64,000 bases of DNA from an uncultured Sphingomonas sp. (GCF_913062585.1 NZ_CAJXWX010000008.1:1-64000), one strand, 5' to 3'. Positions 16,483-26,715 are shown, counted from the stretch's first letter. Notes: generated by a model from the letters alone, not told the origin. Translations and numbers: made by a program.

Positions 16483-18764
16483 TGCGCGAAAAGGAACTGC
16501 GGCTGGCACTCGTCTGCTATGGCGGGATCAGCCTGGCGGTCTATATGCACGGCATCACCAAGGAGATCTGGCGGATCGTGCGCGCCAGCCGCGCCTCGCA
16601 CGAGGGCGACCCACCCGCCTCGGCGGTCGATGCGGTCTATCAGGACCTTCTGGACGAGATGGCCGAGCGTGGCGGCCTTCGCGTCCGTATCCTGGCCGAT
16701 ATCATCGCGGGGGCGAGCGCAGGCGGGATCAACGGTATTTTCCTGGGCCAGGCGCTGTGTACGGGCCAGTCGCTCGATCCGCTGACCGACCTCTGGCTGG
16801 AGGCGGCGGACATCGAATCGCTGATCGCGCCGGAAGCCGCCCCCACCTCGCGCTTCTCCAAGATGTGGGCGCTCCCCATCGCGTGGATGGCCGCCGGGCG
16901 CAGCGGCGACAAGATCGAAGCGCTGGACGAGGAAACCCGCGACGAGGTTCGCTACAAGCTGGGCCATCTGGTCCGTTCGCGCTGGTTCGAGCCGCCATTC
17001 GACGCCGATGCCTTTACCGGGCGATTGCTGGAGGCGTTCGACCGCATGGCCGCTGCGCCAGCGGGCAAGCGTCTGGTGCCACCGGGGCAGCCGCTGGACC
17101 TGTTCGTCACCGTCACCGACTTCACCGGCCAGCCCCAGCGGTTGAAGCTCCACTCGCCGGGCGAAGTGGTGGAGACGGAGCACCGCATGGTGGTGGACTT
17201 CACCGACAATGGCGGCGGCCGACTGGCGGCGGTCCCGGAGCTGGTGTTCGCGGCGCGCGCGACCTCCAGCTTCCCTGGCGCCTTCCCGCCCTTCACCGTC
17301 GCCGAACTGGACCGCGTGCTCGAACGCCGCGAACAGGACTGGGCGAGCCGTGACGATTTCCTGCGCCGCGTCCTGCCCCGCCATCACGCGGCCGGGGCAG
17401 CGGACAAGGCGGTGCTGATCGACGGATCGGTGCTGGTCAACGCGCCCTTCCGTCCGGCGATCGACGCGCTCGGCCGCCGTCCGGCACGACGGCAGGTGGA
17501 CCGGCGTTTCGTCTATATCGACCCCTTCCCCGGCATGCATTTTCGCCTGCCCGGCGGCGGGGGACATCCGGGCTTCTTCCAGACCATCATCGGCGCGGTC
17601 AGCGAGCTTCCCCGCCAACAGCCGATCCGCGACAATCTGGAGGCGATTGCCGCGCGTTCGGGGCGTATCGACCGGATGCAGGCGATCGTCGCCGCCATTC
17701 GCGAGGATGTCGAAAAGGAGATCGAGCAGCTGTTCGGCGGCACCTTCTTCTTCGACCGCCCGACCGCCGCCCGGCTCGCATCCTGGCGTGTTCGCGCCCA
17801 GGGCGCCTCGGCCGCAAAGGCGGGGTTCAGCTATGCCGCCTATGGCCATCTGAAACTCGCCAATGTCATCGACGCCATGGCCGCGATCTTCGCCGAGGCG
17901 GTCGGTGACGAAGGGCAACAGCGTCGCGGGCGGCTGCGCGCGATGATCGAGCGGACTGTCGCGACGCGTTACGTCGGATTCGAGGCGATCAGCTTTACCG
18001 GCGGCTCCAGCAACGGCGCCCGCGACTTCCTACGTGCCTTCGATCTAGGCTATCGCATCCGGCGGCTTCGCCTGCTCACCCGCCGCCTGACCGAGCTGGA
18101 AGGCGAGCATTCCGAGACCGAGCTGGCGGCGGTGCGCGAGGCAATCTACGAATCGCTCGCCGCCTTTCTCGAACGGCAGCATGGCAGCGCCCATGCGGAA
18201 CTGGAACCCGATGTTCGCGATGCGCGTGACCAGGGCGGCGCGTTGCTCGACCGGTTGGAGGCGCGACTGGACCTGGTCCGGTTGGACGGCGAAACCGACG
18301 CGCGGCTCGCGGCCGCCTTTGCCGGACTGCCGCGTGCCGCCCGGCGGACGCTGCTGCTGACCTATCTGGGTTTCCCCTATTTCGACGTCGCGACCCTGCC
18401 GCTGCTGCAGGGCGAGGGGCTGGACGAGTTCGACCCGATCAAGGTCGACCGCATCTCGCCCGACGACGCGACCGCGATCCGGGCAGGCGGTGCCGAGGCG
18501 ACGCTGAAGGGTATCCAGTTCCTGACCTTTGGCGCGTTCTTCAGTCGCAGCTACCGGGAAAACGACTATCTCTGGGGGCGACTGCACGGCGCGGAGCGGA
18601 TGATCGACATCGCCGTCTCCACCCTCCCCTCGACCATCCGGCTGAAGCCCGGTTCGGTCGCGGCGTTCAAGCGCCGGGCGTTCCTGGCGATCCTGGACGA
18701 GGAAGAGGATCGCCTGACCGCGATCTCACCCCTGATTGCCTCGCTTCGCCGCGAGATCGGCTGA
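16482..18764 (+). CDS. Large patatin-like phospholipase (DUF3376/TIGR03607 type)
   Basis: 760 residues. The patatin domain occupies about the first 370: an N-terminal block LALVCYGGISLAVYMHG, the nucleophile elbow GASAGGING (Ser in GxSxG), and the catalytic Asp in VLIDGSVLVNAPF. The rest is a helical C-terminal region, as in DUF3376-containing patatin-related proteins. Predicted lipid acyl hydrolase, without a signal peptide, so probably acting on cytoplasmic-face membrane lipids. Translationally coupled to the EEP hydrolase. The length is normal for the long subfamily. Confidence 0.88.
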   Translation: MREKELRLALVCYGGISLAVYMHGITKEIWRIVRASRASHEGDPPASAVDAVYQDLLDEMAERGGLRVRILADIIAGASAGGINGIFLGQALCTGQSLDPLTDLWLEAADIESLIAPEAAPTSRFSKMWALPIAWMAAGRSGDKIEALDEETRDEVRYKLGHLVRSRWFEPPFDADAFTGRLLEAFDRMAAAPAGKRLVPPGQPLDLFVTVTDFTGQPQRLKLHSPGEVVETEHRMVVDFTDNGGGRLAAVPELVFAARATSSFPGAFPPFTVAELDRVLERREQDWASRDDFLRRVLPRHHAAGAADKAVLIDGSVLVNAPFRPAIDALGRRPARRQVDRRFVYIDPFPGMHFRLPGGGGHPGFFQTIIGAVSELPRQQPIRDNLEAIAARSGRIDRMQAIVAAIREDVEKEIEQLFGGTFFFDRPTAARLASWRVRAQGASAAKAGFSYAAYGHLKLANVIDAMAAIFAEAVGDEGQQRRGRLRAMIERTVATRYVGFEAISFTGGSSNGARDFLRAFDLGYRIRRLRLLTRRLTELEGEHSETELAAVREAIYESLAAFLERQHGSAHAELEPDVRDARDQGGALLDRLEARLDLVRLDGETDARLAAAFAGLPRAARRTLLLTYLGFPYFDVATLPLLQGEGLDEFDPIKVDRISPDDATAIRAGGAEATLKGIQFLTFGAFFSRSYRENDYLWGRLHGAERMIDIAVSTLPSTIRLKPGSVAAFKRRAFLAILDEEEDRLTAISPLIASLRREIG

Positions 18765-18864
18765 AGGCTGGTCATGCCCGAACAACGCCGCTAGACCGCC
18801 AGACCTGAGCGAAGTCCGTTCGTCTCGTCAGGGGGGCGGCGGATCGGGTTACGCGGAGAAGCGC

Positions 18865-19173
18865 ATGCAGTTCCTGAAAATGCTGTTCTGGTGCCTGCTG
18901 GCCTTTCTGGTGGCCGCTTTCACCATTGGGAACTGGACCACGGTCGAGATTCGCCTGGTCGGTGGGCTCATTGCCGATGTGAATCTGCCGCTGCTACTGT
19001 TCCTGACCTTCCTGCTGGGGCTGGTGCCGACGCTGATATGGCAACATGCCGCGCGCTGGCGTCTGCGCCAGCGATTGAGCGCGGCGGAGCGCTCGCTGGC
19101 CGCCGTCTCGGCCGAAAGCAGCGCCTATGTCCCTCCCGCTCCATCTGTTCCCGCTACCGAGCCGACGGTCTGA
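18865..19173 (+). CDS. LapA domain (DUF1049) membrane protein
   Basis: 102 residues from the ATG at 18865, preceded by GGAGAAG. Two membrane helices (residues 4-22 and 38-58) separated by the conserved GNWTTVEIRLVGG block, then a basic helical stretch RWRLRQRLSAAER and a Pro-rich tail. This matches LapA/YciS-type proteins, which in E. coli interact with LapB to control lipopolysaccharide assembly. The gene ends 7 bases before pyrF and is probably the first gene of the pyrF-trpF unit. Confidence 0.83.
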   Translation: MQFLKMLFWCLLAFLVAAFTIGNWTTVEIRLVGGLIADVNLPLLLFLTFLLGLVPTLIWQHAARWRLRQRLSAAERSLAAVSAESSAYVPPAPSVPATEPTV

Positions 19174-19180
19174 TTTACCC

Positions 19181-19855
19181 ATGAGCAACCGCATCTACGT
19201 CGCGATCGACACGCCCGACCTGGTCCGCGCCCATGCGCTGGCGCAAAAGGTCCGCCATCATGTCGGCGGGCTGAAGCTTGGCCTGGAATTCTTCTGCGCG
19301 CACGGCGCCACCGGCGTCCGCGACATGGCCCAGATCGGCCTGCCGATCTTCCTTGACCTGAAGCTGCACGACATCCCCAATACTGTCGCGAAGGCGGTCC
19401 AGTCGCTGGGGCCGCTTGCGCCGGCCATTCTCACCGTCCATGCAAGCGGCGGGCGGGCGATGCTGGAGGATGCCAAGGCCGCCGCGCCGGTCGGCACGAA
19501 GGTGGTCGCCGTCACCATGTTGACCAGCCTGGACGCCAACGACCTGTCGGACACCGGCGTCGTCGGATCGCCCGCCGACCATGTCCGTCGCCTGGCCGAT
19601 CTGGCCGCCGAGTCCGGGGTCGACGGTATCGTCTGTTCGGGCGAGGAAGTGGCGGCGGTCAAGAAGGCTTGGCCGAAGGGCTTTTTCGTGGTTCCGGGCG
19701 TGCGCCCGGCGAACGGCGTGATCGGCGACCAGAAGCGTGTCGTGACCCCGCGTGCGGCGGTCGATGCGGGCGCCTCGATCCTGGTCATCGGCCGTCCCAT
19801 CACCCAGGCCGAAGACCCGGACGCCGCCGCTCGGGCGATTGCCGCTACGCTCTAA
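19181..19855 (+). CDS. pyrF: Orotidine 5'-phosphate decarboxylase
   Basis: 224 residues from the ATG at 19181. TIM-barrel OMP decarboxylase, which converts OMP to UMP in the last step of pyrimidine biosynthesis. The catalytic Asp-Lys-Asp array is in FLDLKLHDIPNTV, and the phosphate-binding motifs VVPGVRP and VIGRPIT are intact. Placed between lapA and trpF, 36 bases upstream of trpF, the usual sphingomonad order. Confidence 0.96.
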   Translation: MSNRIYVAIDTPDLVRAHALAQKVRHHVGGLKLGLEFFCAHGATGVRDMAQIGLPIFLDLKLHDIPNTVAKAVQSLGPLAPAILTVHASGGRAMLEDAKAAAPVGTKVVAVTMLTSLDANDLSDTGVVGSPADHVRRLADLAAESGVDGIVCSGEEVAAVKKAWPKGFFVVPGVRPANGVIGDQKRVVTPRAAVDAGASILVIGRPITQAEDPDAAARAIAATL

Positions 19856-19891
19856 AGACGTTTTTCGGACCCTCCCATTCGGGAAACGATC

Positions 19892-20533
19892 ATGCCGACG
19901 ACTGCCAAGATCTGCGGACTGACGACGCCCGCCACGCTCGACGCCGCGCTGGGTGGAGGGGCAAGCCATGTCGGCTTCGTCTTCTTTCCCGCCTCTCCCC
20001 GGCACCTGACCTTCGACGTGGCGGCGGGCCTGGCGGGGCGGGTGCCGGATCATGTCCAGCGCGTCGGCGTCTTCGTCGACCCCGATGACCAGCTTCTGGA
20101 AGCGGCGGTGCGCGCGGGCATGTTGGACGCGATCCAGCTTCACCGCACCACCGCGGCGCGCGTCGCGGCGATCCGGGCGAAGTTCGACCGCGAGGTCTGG
20201 GCCGCTGTTGCGATCAAGCTGCGCGGCGATGTCGACAAGGCCCGCGACTATGCGGGGGCGGCGAGCCTGATCCTGTACGACGCCAAGACGCCCGACGACG
20301 CGTCCCTGCCCGGCGGCATGGGCCTGCGCTTCGACTGGGGGCTGCTCGACGGGGTACGGCATCCGCTGCGCTGGGCTTTGTCGGGCGGGTTGGACGCCGG
20401 TAACGTGGCCGAGGCGATGCGCCGCACCGGCGCGCCGCTCGTCGATGTCTCGTCCGGCGTCGAAAGCGCGCCGGGCGTGAAGGATATGGACAAGATCGCA
20501 GGCTTCCTTAAAGCCGTTGCGGCAAATCAGTGA
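19892..20533 (+). CDS. trpF: Phosphoribosylanthranilate isomerase
   Basis: 213 residues. The N-terminal KICGLTTPATLD carries the catalytic Cys, and the catalytic Asp lies in LSGGLDAGNV or near it (the family LAGGL.. motif), followed by VDVSSGVESAPGVKD. Catalyses the third step of tryptophan synthesis (PRA to CdRP). It lies upstream of trpB with a 47-base gap, as in other alphaproteobacteria where trpFBA is separate from trpE and trpGDC. Confidence 0.96.
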   Translation: MPTTAKICGLTTPATLDAALGGGASHVGFVFFPASPRHLTFDVAAGLAGRVPDHVQRVGVFVDPDDQLLEAAVRAGMLDAIQLHRTTAARVAAIRAKFDREVWAAVAIKLRGDVDKARDYAGAASLILYDAKTPDDASLPGGMGLRFDWGLLDGVRHPLRWALSGGLDAGNVAEAMRRTGAPLVDVSSGVESAPGVKDMDKIAGFLKAVAANQ

Positions 20534-20580
20534 CAGGAACGTTTGCAGGGCTCGCCCCGGCAACGCCCAAGGAATAGACG

Positions 20581-21813
20581 ATGAACGCCCCCAACTCCTT
20601 CCGCGCCCAGCCCGACGAGCGCGGCCATTTCGGTGATTACGGCGGCCGCTATGTCGCCGAGACGCTGATGCCGCTGATCCTGGACCTGGAACGCGAATAT
20701 CGCGCGGCGCAGGTCGATCCGGCCTTCAAGGCCGAGTTCGACGACCTGATGACCCATTATGTCGGCCGTCCCAGCCCGATGTACTATGCCGAGCGCCTGA
20801 CCGAGACGCTGCGCGAGAGCGCGCCCGACGGCAAGGGGCCGAAAATCTATTTCAAGCGCGAAGAGCTGAACCACACCGGCGCGCACAAGATCAACAACTG
20901 CATCGGCCAGATCCTGCTCGCCAAGCGGATGGGCAAGACGCGGATCATCGCGGAAACCGGCGCGGGCCAGCACGGCGTGGCGACCGCAACCGTCGCGGCG
21001 CGGTTCGGCCTGCCCTGCACCATCTTCATGGGCGCGCGCGATATCGAGCGGCAGGCGCCCAACGTCTTCCGCATGAAGCTGCTCGGCGCCGAGGTCCGCC
21101 CCGTCACGTCGGGTGCGCAGACGCTGAAGGACGCGATGAACGAGGCGCTGCGCGACTGGGTCGCCAACGTCCACGACACCTTCTACATTATCGGCACGGC
21201 GGCGGGCCCGCATCCCTATCCGGAAATGGTCCGCGACTTCCAGTCGGTGATCGGCACCGAGTCCAAGGCGCAGATTCTGGAAGCCGAAGGGCGCCTGCCC
21301 GACCTGCTGATCGCCTCGGTCGGTGGCGGCTCGAACGCGATCGGCCTGTTCCACCCCTTCCTGGACGATGCCGAAGTCGCCATGCTGGGAATCGAGGCGG
21401 CGGGCCATGGCCTGAGCACCACGCAACATGCCGCCAGCCTGACCGGCGGCAAGCCGGGCATCCTTCACGGCAACAAGACCTATCTGCTCCAGGACGAGGA
21501 CGGCCAGATTGCCGAGGCGCACTCGATCTCGGCAGGTCTCGACTATCCGGGCATCGGACCGGAGCATAGCTGGCTGAACGACACCGGCCGTGTCGTCTAT
21601 GAGGGGATCACCGATACCGAGGCGCTGGACGCGTTCCAGCTGTGCTGCCGGGTCGAGGGGATCATCCCCGCGCTGGAATGCGCTCATGCGCTGGCAGGAC
21701 TCCTGAAGCGCGCGCCGACGATGGACCGCGACCAGATCATCCTGGTCAATATTTCGGGTCGCGGCGACAAGGACATCTTCACCGTCGCCGATGCTATGGG
21801 AGTGAAGATGTGA
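20581..21813 (+). CDS. trpB: Tryptophan synthase beta chain
   Basis: 410 residues. The PLP-binding lysine is in HTGAHKINN, the ammonia/indole tunnel and glycine-rich phosphate loop in [10 protein letters not shown] and VGGGSNAIG. Condenses indole with serine to form tryptophan, in an alpha2-beta2 complex with TrpA. The stop overlaps the trpA start by GTGA, consistent with stoichiometric synthesis of the two subunits. Confidence 0.97.
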   Translation: MNAPNSFRAQPDERGHFGDYGGRYVAETLMPLILDLEREYRAAQVDPAFKAEFDDLMTHYVGRPSPMYYAERLTETLRESAPDGKGPKIYFKREELNHTGAHKINNCIGQILLAKRMGKTRIIAETGAGQHGVATATVAARFGLPCTIFMGARDIERQAPNVFRMKLLGAEVRPVTSGAQTLKDAMNEALRDWVANVHDTFYIIGTAAGPHPYPEMVRDFQSVIGTESKAQILEAEGRLPDLLIASVGGGSNAIGLFHPFLDDAEVAMLGIEAAGHGLSTTQHAASLTGGKPGILHGNKTYLLQDEDGQIAEAHSISAGLDYPGIGPEHSWLNDTGRVVYEGITDTEALDAFQLCCRVEGIIPALECAHALAGLLKRAPTMDRDQIILVNISGRGDKDIFTVADAMGVKM

Positions 21814-22622
21814 GCCGGATCGCCGACACCTTCGCCGCCTGTGCCCAGGCGGGCCGCGCCGCGCTCGTCACCTTCGTGACGGCGGGTGATCCGACGCCGG
21901 GCGATACCGCCGCCATCCTCGACGCGCTGGTCGAAGGCGGTGCGGACGTGATCGAGCTGGGTATGCCTTTCACCGATCCGATGGCCGACGGCCCCGCGAT
22001 CCAGAAGGCGAACATCCGCAGCCTGGGCGCGGGCACCCGCACCGCCGATGTGCTGGCCATCGCCAAGGCCTTCCGAATGCGTCATCCGGCCGTGCCGCTG
22101 GTCCTGATGGGCTATGCCAATCCGATGACGGTGCGCGGACCCGAATGGTTCGCCGAGGCGGCGGCCGATGCCGGAGTCGACGGCGTGATCTGCGTCGACA
22201 TCCCCGCCGAGGAGGATGACGCGCTGGGCGTTGCACTCCGCAGCAAGGGCATAGCCTCGATCCGGCTGGCCACGCCGACCAGTGATGCCATGCGCCTGCC
22301 GACGATTTTGACCGGTGCGGATGGTTTCCTCTATTATGTGTCGGTCGCCGGGATCACCGGCCAGCAGCAGGCGGCGCAGTCTTCCATCGAGGACGCCGTC
22401 GCCCGTCTAAAGGCCGCGACGTCTCTGCCGGTCGCGGTCGGCTTCGGCGTGCGCACCCCCGAACAGGCGGCGGCCATCGGCCGGGTGGCGGACGGCGTGG
22501 TCGTCGGCTCGGCCATCGTCGATCTGGTCGGCGAACATGGCGCGGCGGCCTCCGGCCCGGTGCGCGCCTATATCGAAACTCTGTCGTCGTCGCTGGTCGA
22601 CGCGCGTAAGGAACTCGCATGA
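21810..22622 (+). CDS. trpA: Tryptophan synthase alpha chain
   Basis: 270 residues from a GTG at 21810 that overlaps the trpB TGA; a longer frame extends back inside trpB but is not credible. TIM barrel with the catalytic Glu/Asp pair in [17 protein letters not shown] and CVDIPAEE, and the phosphate-binding GFGVRTPEQ. Cleaves indole-3-glycerol phosphate to indole, channelled to TrpB. The 3' end overlaps accD by 4 bases. Confidence 0.96.
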   Translation: MSRIADTFAACAQAGRAALVTFVTAGDPTPGDTAAILDALVEGGADVIELGMPFTDPMADGPAIQKANIRSLGAGTRTADVLAIAKAFRMRHPAVPLVLMGYANPMTVRGPEWFAEAAADAGVDGVICVDIPAEEDDALGVALRSKGIASIRLATPTSDAMRLPTILTGADGFLYYVSVAGITGQQQAAQSSIEDAVARLKAATSLPVAVGFGVRTPEQAAAIGRVADGVVVGSAIVDLVGEHGAAASGPVRAYIETLSSSLVDARKELA

Positions 22623-23473
22623 GCTGGCTGAACAGCGTCCGCAACGTCATCCCCTTCGTCGTCAAGAAGGAAACGCCCGACAATCTCTGGCACAAGTGCA
22701 AGGGATGCGGGCAGATGGTCTTCACCAAGGAACTGGAAGACAATCTGAACGTGTGCCCGAAATGCGATCATCATGACCGCATCGGGCCGAAGGTGCGCTT
22801 CCGCCATCTGCTCGATGAGGGTAGCTGCAACGAACTTCCCGCGCCCAAGGTGCCGGAAGACCCCCTCAAGTTCCGTGACTCCAAGCGCTATGCAGACCGG
22901 CTGAAGGTCGCGCGGACCAACGCCGCTGAAACCGACGCGCTGGTCAATGCGTGCGGCACGATCCTGGGGCACAAGGTCGTGGTCGGGGTACAGGACTTCG
23001 CCTTCATGGGTGGCTCGATGGGCCTGGCAGTCGGCGAGGCGTTCGTGCGTGGCGTGGAAGCGGCGATCGCCGACCATTGCCCCTATGTCATCTTCACCGC
23101 CTCGGGCGGCGCGCGGATGCAGGAGGGCATTCTCAGCCTGATGCAGATGCCGCGCACCACCGTCGCGATCCAGATGCTGCACGATGCGGGCCTGCCCTAT
23201 ATTGTCGTCTTGACCGACCCGACCTCGGGCGGCGTGATGGCGGCCTATGCAATGCTGGGCGACGTGCAGATCGCTGAGCCCAAGGCGACGCTGGCCTTTA
23301 CTGGCCGCCGCGTGATCGAGAACACCATCCGCGAAAAGCTGCCGGACGATTTCCAGACGTCGGAATATTATCTCGACCACGGGATGCTCGACATGGTCGT
23401 CCATCGCCGCGACCTGCGTGAGCGCCTGGCGACGGTCATCGGCTATCTGACGGGATCGCGCGAAGCGGCCTGA
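22619..23473 (+). CDS. accD: Acetyl-CoA carboxylase carboxyltransferase subunit beta
   Basis: 284 residues. An N-terminal C4 zinc ribbon (HKCKGCGQM and [11 protein letters not shown], residues about 22-47), then the crotonase-like carboxyltransferase domain with FMGGSMG and [12 protein letters not shown]. With AccA it transfers the carboxyl group from biotin to acetyl-CoA to make malonyl-CoA in fatty acid synthesis. Coupled to trpA by ATGA. The trpFBA-accD-folC order is conserved in alphaproteobacteria. Confidence 0.97.
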   Translation: MSWLNSVRNVIPFVVKKETPDNLWHKCKGCGQMVFTKELEDNLNVCPKCDHHDRIGPKVRFRHLLDEGSCNELPAPKVPEDPLKFRDSKRYADRLKVARTNAAETDALVNACGTILGHKVVVGVQDFAFMGGSMGLAVGEAFVRGVEAAIADHCPYVIFTASGGARMQEGILSLMQMPRTTVAIQMLHDAGLPYIVVLTDPTSGGVMAAYAMLGDVQIAEPKATLAFTGRRVIENTIREKLPDDFQTSEYYLDHGMLDMVVHRRDLRERLATVIGYLTGSREAA

Positions 23474-23555
23474 TCCGTCGCTTTTCGTCGCATACAGCTT
23501 TAAGGGGCGGGCCGGGAGGTCCGCCTCTTTCACATCCGCTTTGAAAGATCGGCCG

Positions 23556-24875
23556 ATGCCCGACCATGCCCGTTCCGACCATCCGGCCGTCCAGGCGCAG
23601 CTCGACCGGCTCTGGGCCCTGTCGCCCGGCGCGGACGTGCTGGGGCTGGAGCGGATCACGACATTGCTCGCGCGGCTCGGCGATCCCCAACATCACCTGC
23701 CGCCCGTCTTCCATGTCGCGGGGACCAACGGCAAGGGTTCGACCTGCGCCTTTCTGCGCGCCGCGATCGAGGCATCGGGGCAGGACGTCCACGTCTATTC
23801 CAGCCCGCATCTCGTCCGCTTCAACGAGCGTATCCGGATTGCCGGGCGGCTGATCGACGACGACGCGCTGGCCGCGGTTCTGGCGGAAGTGCTGGCCCAA
23901 GCCGAAGGGATCGGGGCCAGTTTCTTCGAGGTGACGACCGCCGCCGCCTTTCTATGCTTCGCGCGCACGCCGGCCGCCGCGACGATCATCGAGGTCGGCT
24001 TGGGTGGACGGCTGGACGCCACCAACATCCTGCCACCCCCGGCCGTGTGCGGCATCGCGGCACTAGGCATCGACCATGAGGCGTTTCTGGGTCGCAGCCT
24101 GACCGGCATCGCGCGGGAGAAGGCGGGGATCGCCAAGCCCGGCACACCGCTCGTGACCATGGACTATGCCAAGCCCCTGCGCGATGCGATCGAGGGCGTC
24201 GCGGCGGTCGCAGGCGCGCCGATCCTTGCCCGCGGGCGCGACTGGAAGAGCCGTGCGACGAAGAATGGGATCGCCTATCAGGATCAGTGGGGCCATCTCG
24301 CCCTGCCCCGTCCGGCCCTGTCCGGTGGGCATCAGGCGCGCAACCTCGCCCTGGCCGTTGCGATGATCCGGCACCAATCCGCCATAACCGTTCCCGACGA
24401 GGCGCTGCGTGCCGCCGCAACCCATGCGCGCTGGCCCGCGCGTATGCAGCGACTGGGCGAAGGGCTGCTGACTGCACGATTGCCGGATGGCAGCCAATGC
24501 TGGCTCGACGGGGCGCACAATCCTTCGGCCGCCACGCCGGTCGCAAGCGCCATGGCCAGATGGCGCGCCAAGGGGCCAAGCGCGCTCGTCCTGGGTATGC
24601 TCGCCAATAAGGCGGCGGGGCCGGTTCTCGAGCGGCTCGGCGCGATGGTCGATCTGGTCGTGACCGTTCCCGTGCCAAACCATGCCTGTCATGCCCCTTC
24701 CGATCTGGCCCGACAGGCGCGCGATGCTGGATGGGACACGGTGGCAGCGGAGGATCCGGCGAACGCGCTCGACCTGATCGCCCGGCGCTTCGGGCATCCT
24801 GTCCGGGTGTTGATTGCCGGATCGCTCTATCTCGCCGGGCAGGTGCTGGAGCAGAACGGCGAAGCGCCGGAGTGA
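23556..24875 (+). CDS. folC: Bifunctional folylpolyglutamate synthase/dihydrofolate synthase
   Basis: 439 residues from the ATG at 23556 (another ATG lies 15 bases upstream). Mur-ligase-like fold: P-loop GTNGKGST, SPHLVRFNERI, the folate-binding region, EVGLGGRLDATN, and DGAHNPSA of the C-terminal domain. Adds glutamates to dihydropteroate and folates in the cytoplasm. Lies 82 bases after accD; an imperfect GC hairpin in that gap (about 23504-23530) could be a weak attenuator or terminator. Confidence 0.95.
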   Translation: MPDHARSDHPAVQAQLDRLWALSPGADVLGLERITTLLARLGDPQHHLPPVFHVAGTNGKGSTCAFLRAAIEASGQDVHVYSSPHLVRFNERIRIAGRLIDDDALAAVLAEVLAQAEGIGASFFEVTTAAAFLCFARTPAAATIIEVGLGGRLDATNILPPPAVCGIAALGIDHEAFLGRSLTGIAREKAGIAKPGTPLVTMDYAKPLRDAIEGVAAVAGAPILARGRDWKSRATKNGIAYQDQWGHLALPRPALSGGHQARNLALAVAMIRHQSAITVPDEALRAAATHARWPARMQRLGEGLLTARLPDGSQCWLDGAHNPSAATPVASAMARWRAKGPSALVLGMLANKAAGPVLERLGAMVDLVVTVPVPNHACHAPSDLARQARDAGWDTVAAEDPANALDLIARRFGHPVRVLIAGSLYLAGQVLEQNGEAPE

Positions 24876-24907
24876 CGCGACGAAAGTCATCGCATCCGTC
24901 ATTATTT

Positions 24908-24926
24908 GCGATTGACTATCAATAGC
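24908..24926. promoter_or_regulatory. 19-bp palindrome resembling a Fur-type operator
   Basis: GC-N-ATTGA-CTA-TCAAT-N-GC is an inverted repeat with five-base inner arms and matching outer GC, AT-rich in a GC-rich region. It lies 43 bases upstream of the DUF6628-like gene, in promoter position. The pattern is similar to Fur or Irr-like boxes, but the regulator is inferred only from resemblance. Confidence 0.45.
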
Positions 24927-24968
24927 GAGGATTTAGCATGGGGTCCGTAATCACGGAGTCCCAAGCCG

Positions 24969-25397
24969 ATGGCCGAAACCCAGACCCTGTCCGCTGCGCT
25001 GCCGCACCTGCTGCCCGCCTGCCCCCATGCACGGATCGCTCTGTTCGCGATCCGGCGGATGGGCGCCCACGGGCTGGCCGATGCCCGCGCCGCGCATACC
25101 TTGTTCACCGTCTTCGGTCAGGATTTCCGGCGTCCGCTGATCTTGATGCGCACGCTGATGGCGGATCTGGCGGCCCATGCCACGGGGCAAATCGCCATCG
25201 CGCCATGCTGCTGCGGTCGCATGACGGCTGCGGAGGCCGCGCTGATGACCATCTTGGCGCAGATGGAATTGGCGCCGGAAAAGGCTCAGTTCCTGATGGC
25301 CGACCTGCTCGGCGTGCGGCGGGTCGAGGGCGTGCTCGCCAGCGCGGCGGCGCTCGGCGCCGCCTTTGCCGATGAGGGACGACCGATCAGCTATTGA
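24969..25397 (+). CDS. DUF6628-like protein
   Basis: 142 residues with no signal peptide or clear membrane helix; helical throughout, with a short Cys cluster (IAPCCCGRMT) and an upstream LLPACPHARI. It resembles the sphingomonad-specific DUF6628 family as I remember it; function unknown. A GGAG ribosome site lies 11 bases before the ATG and a 19-bp palindrome sits in the promoter region. The 3' end overlaps the convergent AmpG-like gene by 11 bases. The cysteines and the Fur-like site together might hint at a metal-linked role, which is speculation. Confidence 0.7.
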   Translation: MAETQTLSAALPHLLPACPHARIALFAIRRMGAHGLADARAAHTLFTVFGQDFRRPLILMRTLMADLAAHATGQIAIAPCCCGRMTAAEAALMTILAQMELAPEKAQFLMADLLGVRRVEGVLASAAALGAAFADEGRPISY

Positions 25398-26715
25398 CCG
25401 GCGCCTGCTCCCGGGCGTCGCCCGCTCCCTCGACGCCCGCGCTACCGATCGATCGGTCGACCAGCCCCGAGCGCGCCATCCACCAGAACAGCGTTACGCC
25501 GGGCAGCGCGACCACGGTCGTCAGGAGATAAAAGTCGACATAGCCGAACCGTTCGACCAGCGCGCCCGCCGTCGTGCCGCTCAGGATACGGCCCACCACG
25601 CTCGCCGCCGCCGAGATCATCGCATATTGCGCGGCGGTGAAGCGCAGGTCGGTCAGGGCGGAGAAATAGGCGACGACGGTGACGCCGCCGATCCCGCTCG
25701 AAAAATTCTCGAACCCGATGGCGCCCGCCATGCCCCAGTTGGAATGGCCCAGCGCCGCAAGGCCAGCAAAGGACAGGTTGGACACCGCCATCAGCACCAA
25801 ACTGATGATCACGGACCGCTTCATGCCCAGCCGCGCATAAAGCACGCCGCCGACGAACACCCCGACGAGCAGCGCCCAGAAGCCGACGCCGACATCGTAG
25901 ATCGCGATCTCGTCCTTGCTGAAGCCGAGGTCGTTGAACAGCAGGCGGAAGGTCAGATTGGCCAGCGTGTCGCCGATCTTGTGCACGAGGATGAAGGCGA
26001 GGATGATCACCGCGCCCGGTCGCCGAAAGAACTCGGCAAAGGGGCCAATGACCGCGCGGACCAGCCCTTCGCCGGGACGCCTGGCGGTGATCTCGCGATG
26101 TCGGGCGGGCTCGCCCATCACGACTGCGGTTAAGACGGCCGGAAGCGCGAAGGCGCAACTCACCATATAGGCGATGCTCCACCCCGCACGGGCCGCGATG
26201 ACCAGCGACAACGCGCCGAGAAGGGCCGACCCGATCCGCCAGCCATATTGGCTCATCCCAGCACCGACGCCGAGCTGGCGCGGTTCGAGCAGTTCGATAC
26301 GGTAAGCGTCGATCACGATATCGAACGTCGCCCCCGCGACGCCCAGCGCGATCGCCGCCATGGCCGTCTGGGCAACCGACACCCTGGGATCGGACAGGCC
26401 CAGCGCAACGGCCGCGAAGCAGACCAGCACGGCCATGACGAACAGCCAGGATCTGCGCTGCCCCAACCGGTGAAGGATCGGGATCTTCACCCCCTCGACG
26501 ATCCAGGCCCATAGCCACTTGAAATTATAGGCCAGGATGATGAGCGCGAAGGCGGTGACGCTCTTCTTCTCGATCCCCGCCTCGGCCAGACGGCTGGCGA
26601 GCGTGGCGTTGATCATGGTCAGCGGAAAGGCCGAGGATATGCCCAGGGCGAGCGCGGCGAGCGGGGCTCGCTCGACATAGGGCCGCACGCCATCCACCCA
26701 ACGCCCACTCGCCAT
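25387..26715 (-). CDS. AmpG-like MFS permease
   Basis: 442 residues from the ATG at 26715 (a TTG six bases upstream is less likely). Twelve membrane helices; the N-terminal half has FPLTMINATLASRLAEAG and the helix-loop FDIVIDAYRIELL, characteristic of AmpG/acetyl-CoA-transporter-like MFS proteins. AmpG imports anhydromuropeptides for cell-wall recycling and links to AmpC induction. No ampC, ampD or nagZ lies beside it here, so the substrate remains inferred. It stands alone, convergent with the DUF6628-like gene. Confidence 0.82.
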   Translation of the reverse strand: MASGRWVDGVRPYVERAPLAALALGISSAFPLTMINATLASRLAEAGIEKKSVTAFALIILAYNFKWLWAWIVEGVKIPILHRLGQRRSWLFVMAVLVCFAAVALGLSDPRVSVAQTAMAAIALGVAGATFDIVIDAYRIELLEPRQLGVGAGMSQYGWRIGSALLGALSLVIAARAGWSIAYMVSCAFALPAVLTAVVMGEPARHREITARRPGEGLVRAVIGPFAEFFRRPGAVIILAFILVHKIGDTLANLTFRLLFNDLGFSKDEIAIYDVGVGFWALLVGVFVGGVLYARLGMKRSVIISLVLMAVSNLSFAGLAALGHSNWGMAGAIGFENFSSGIGGVTVVAYFSALTDLRFTAAQYAMISAAASVVGRILSGTTAGALVERFGYVDFYLLTTVVALPGVTLFWWMARSGLVDRSIGSAGVEGAGDAREQAPVNS

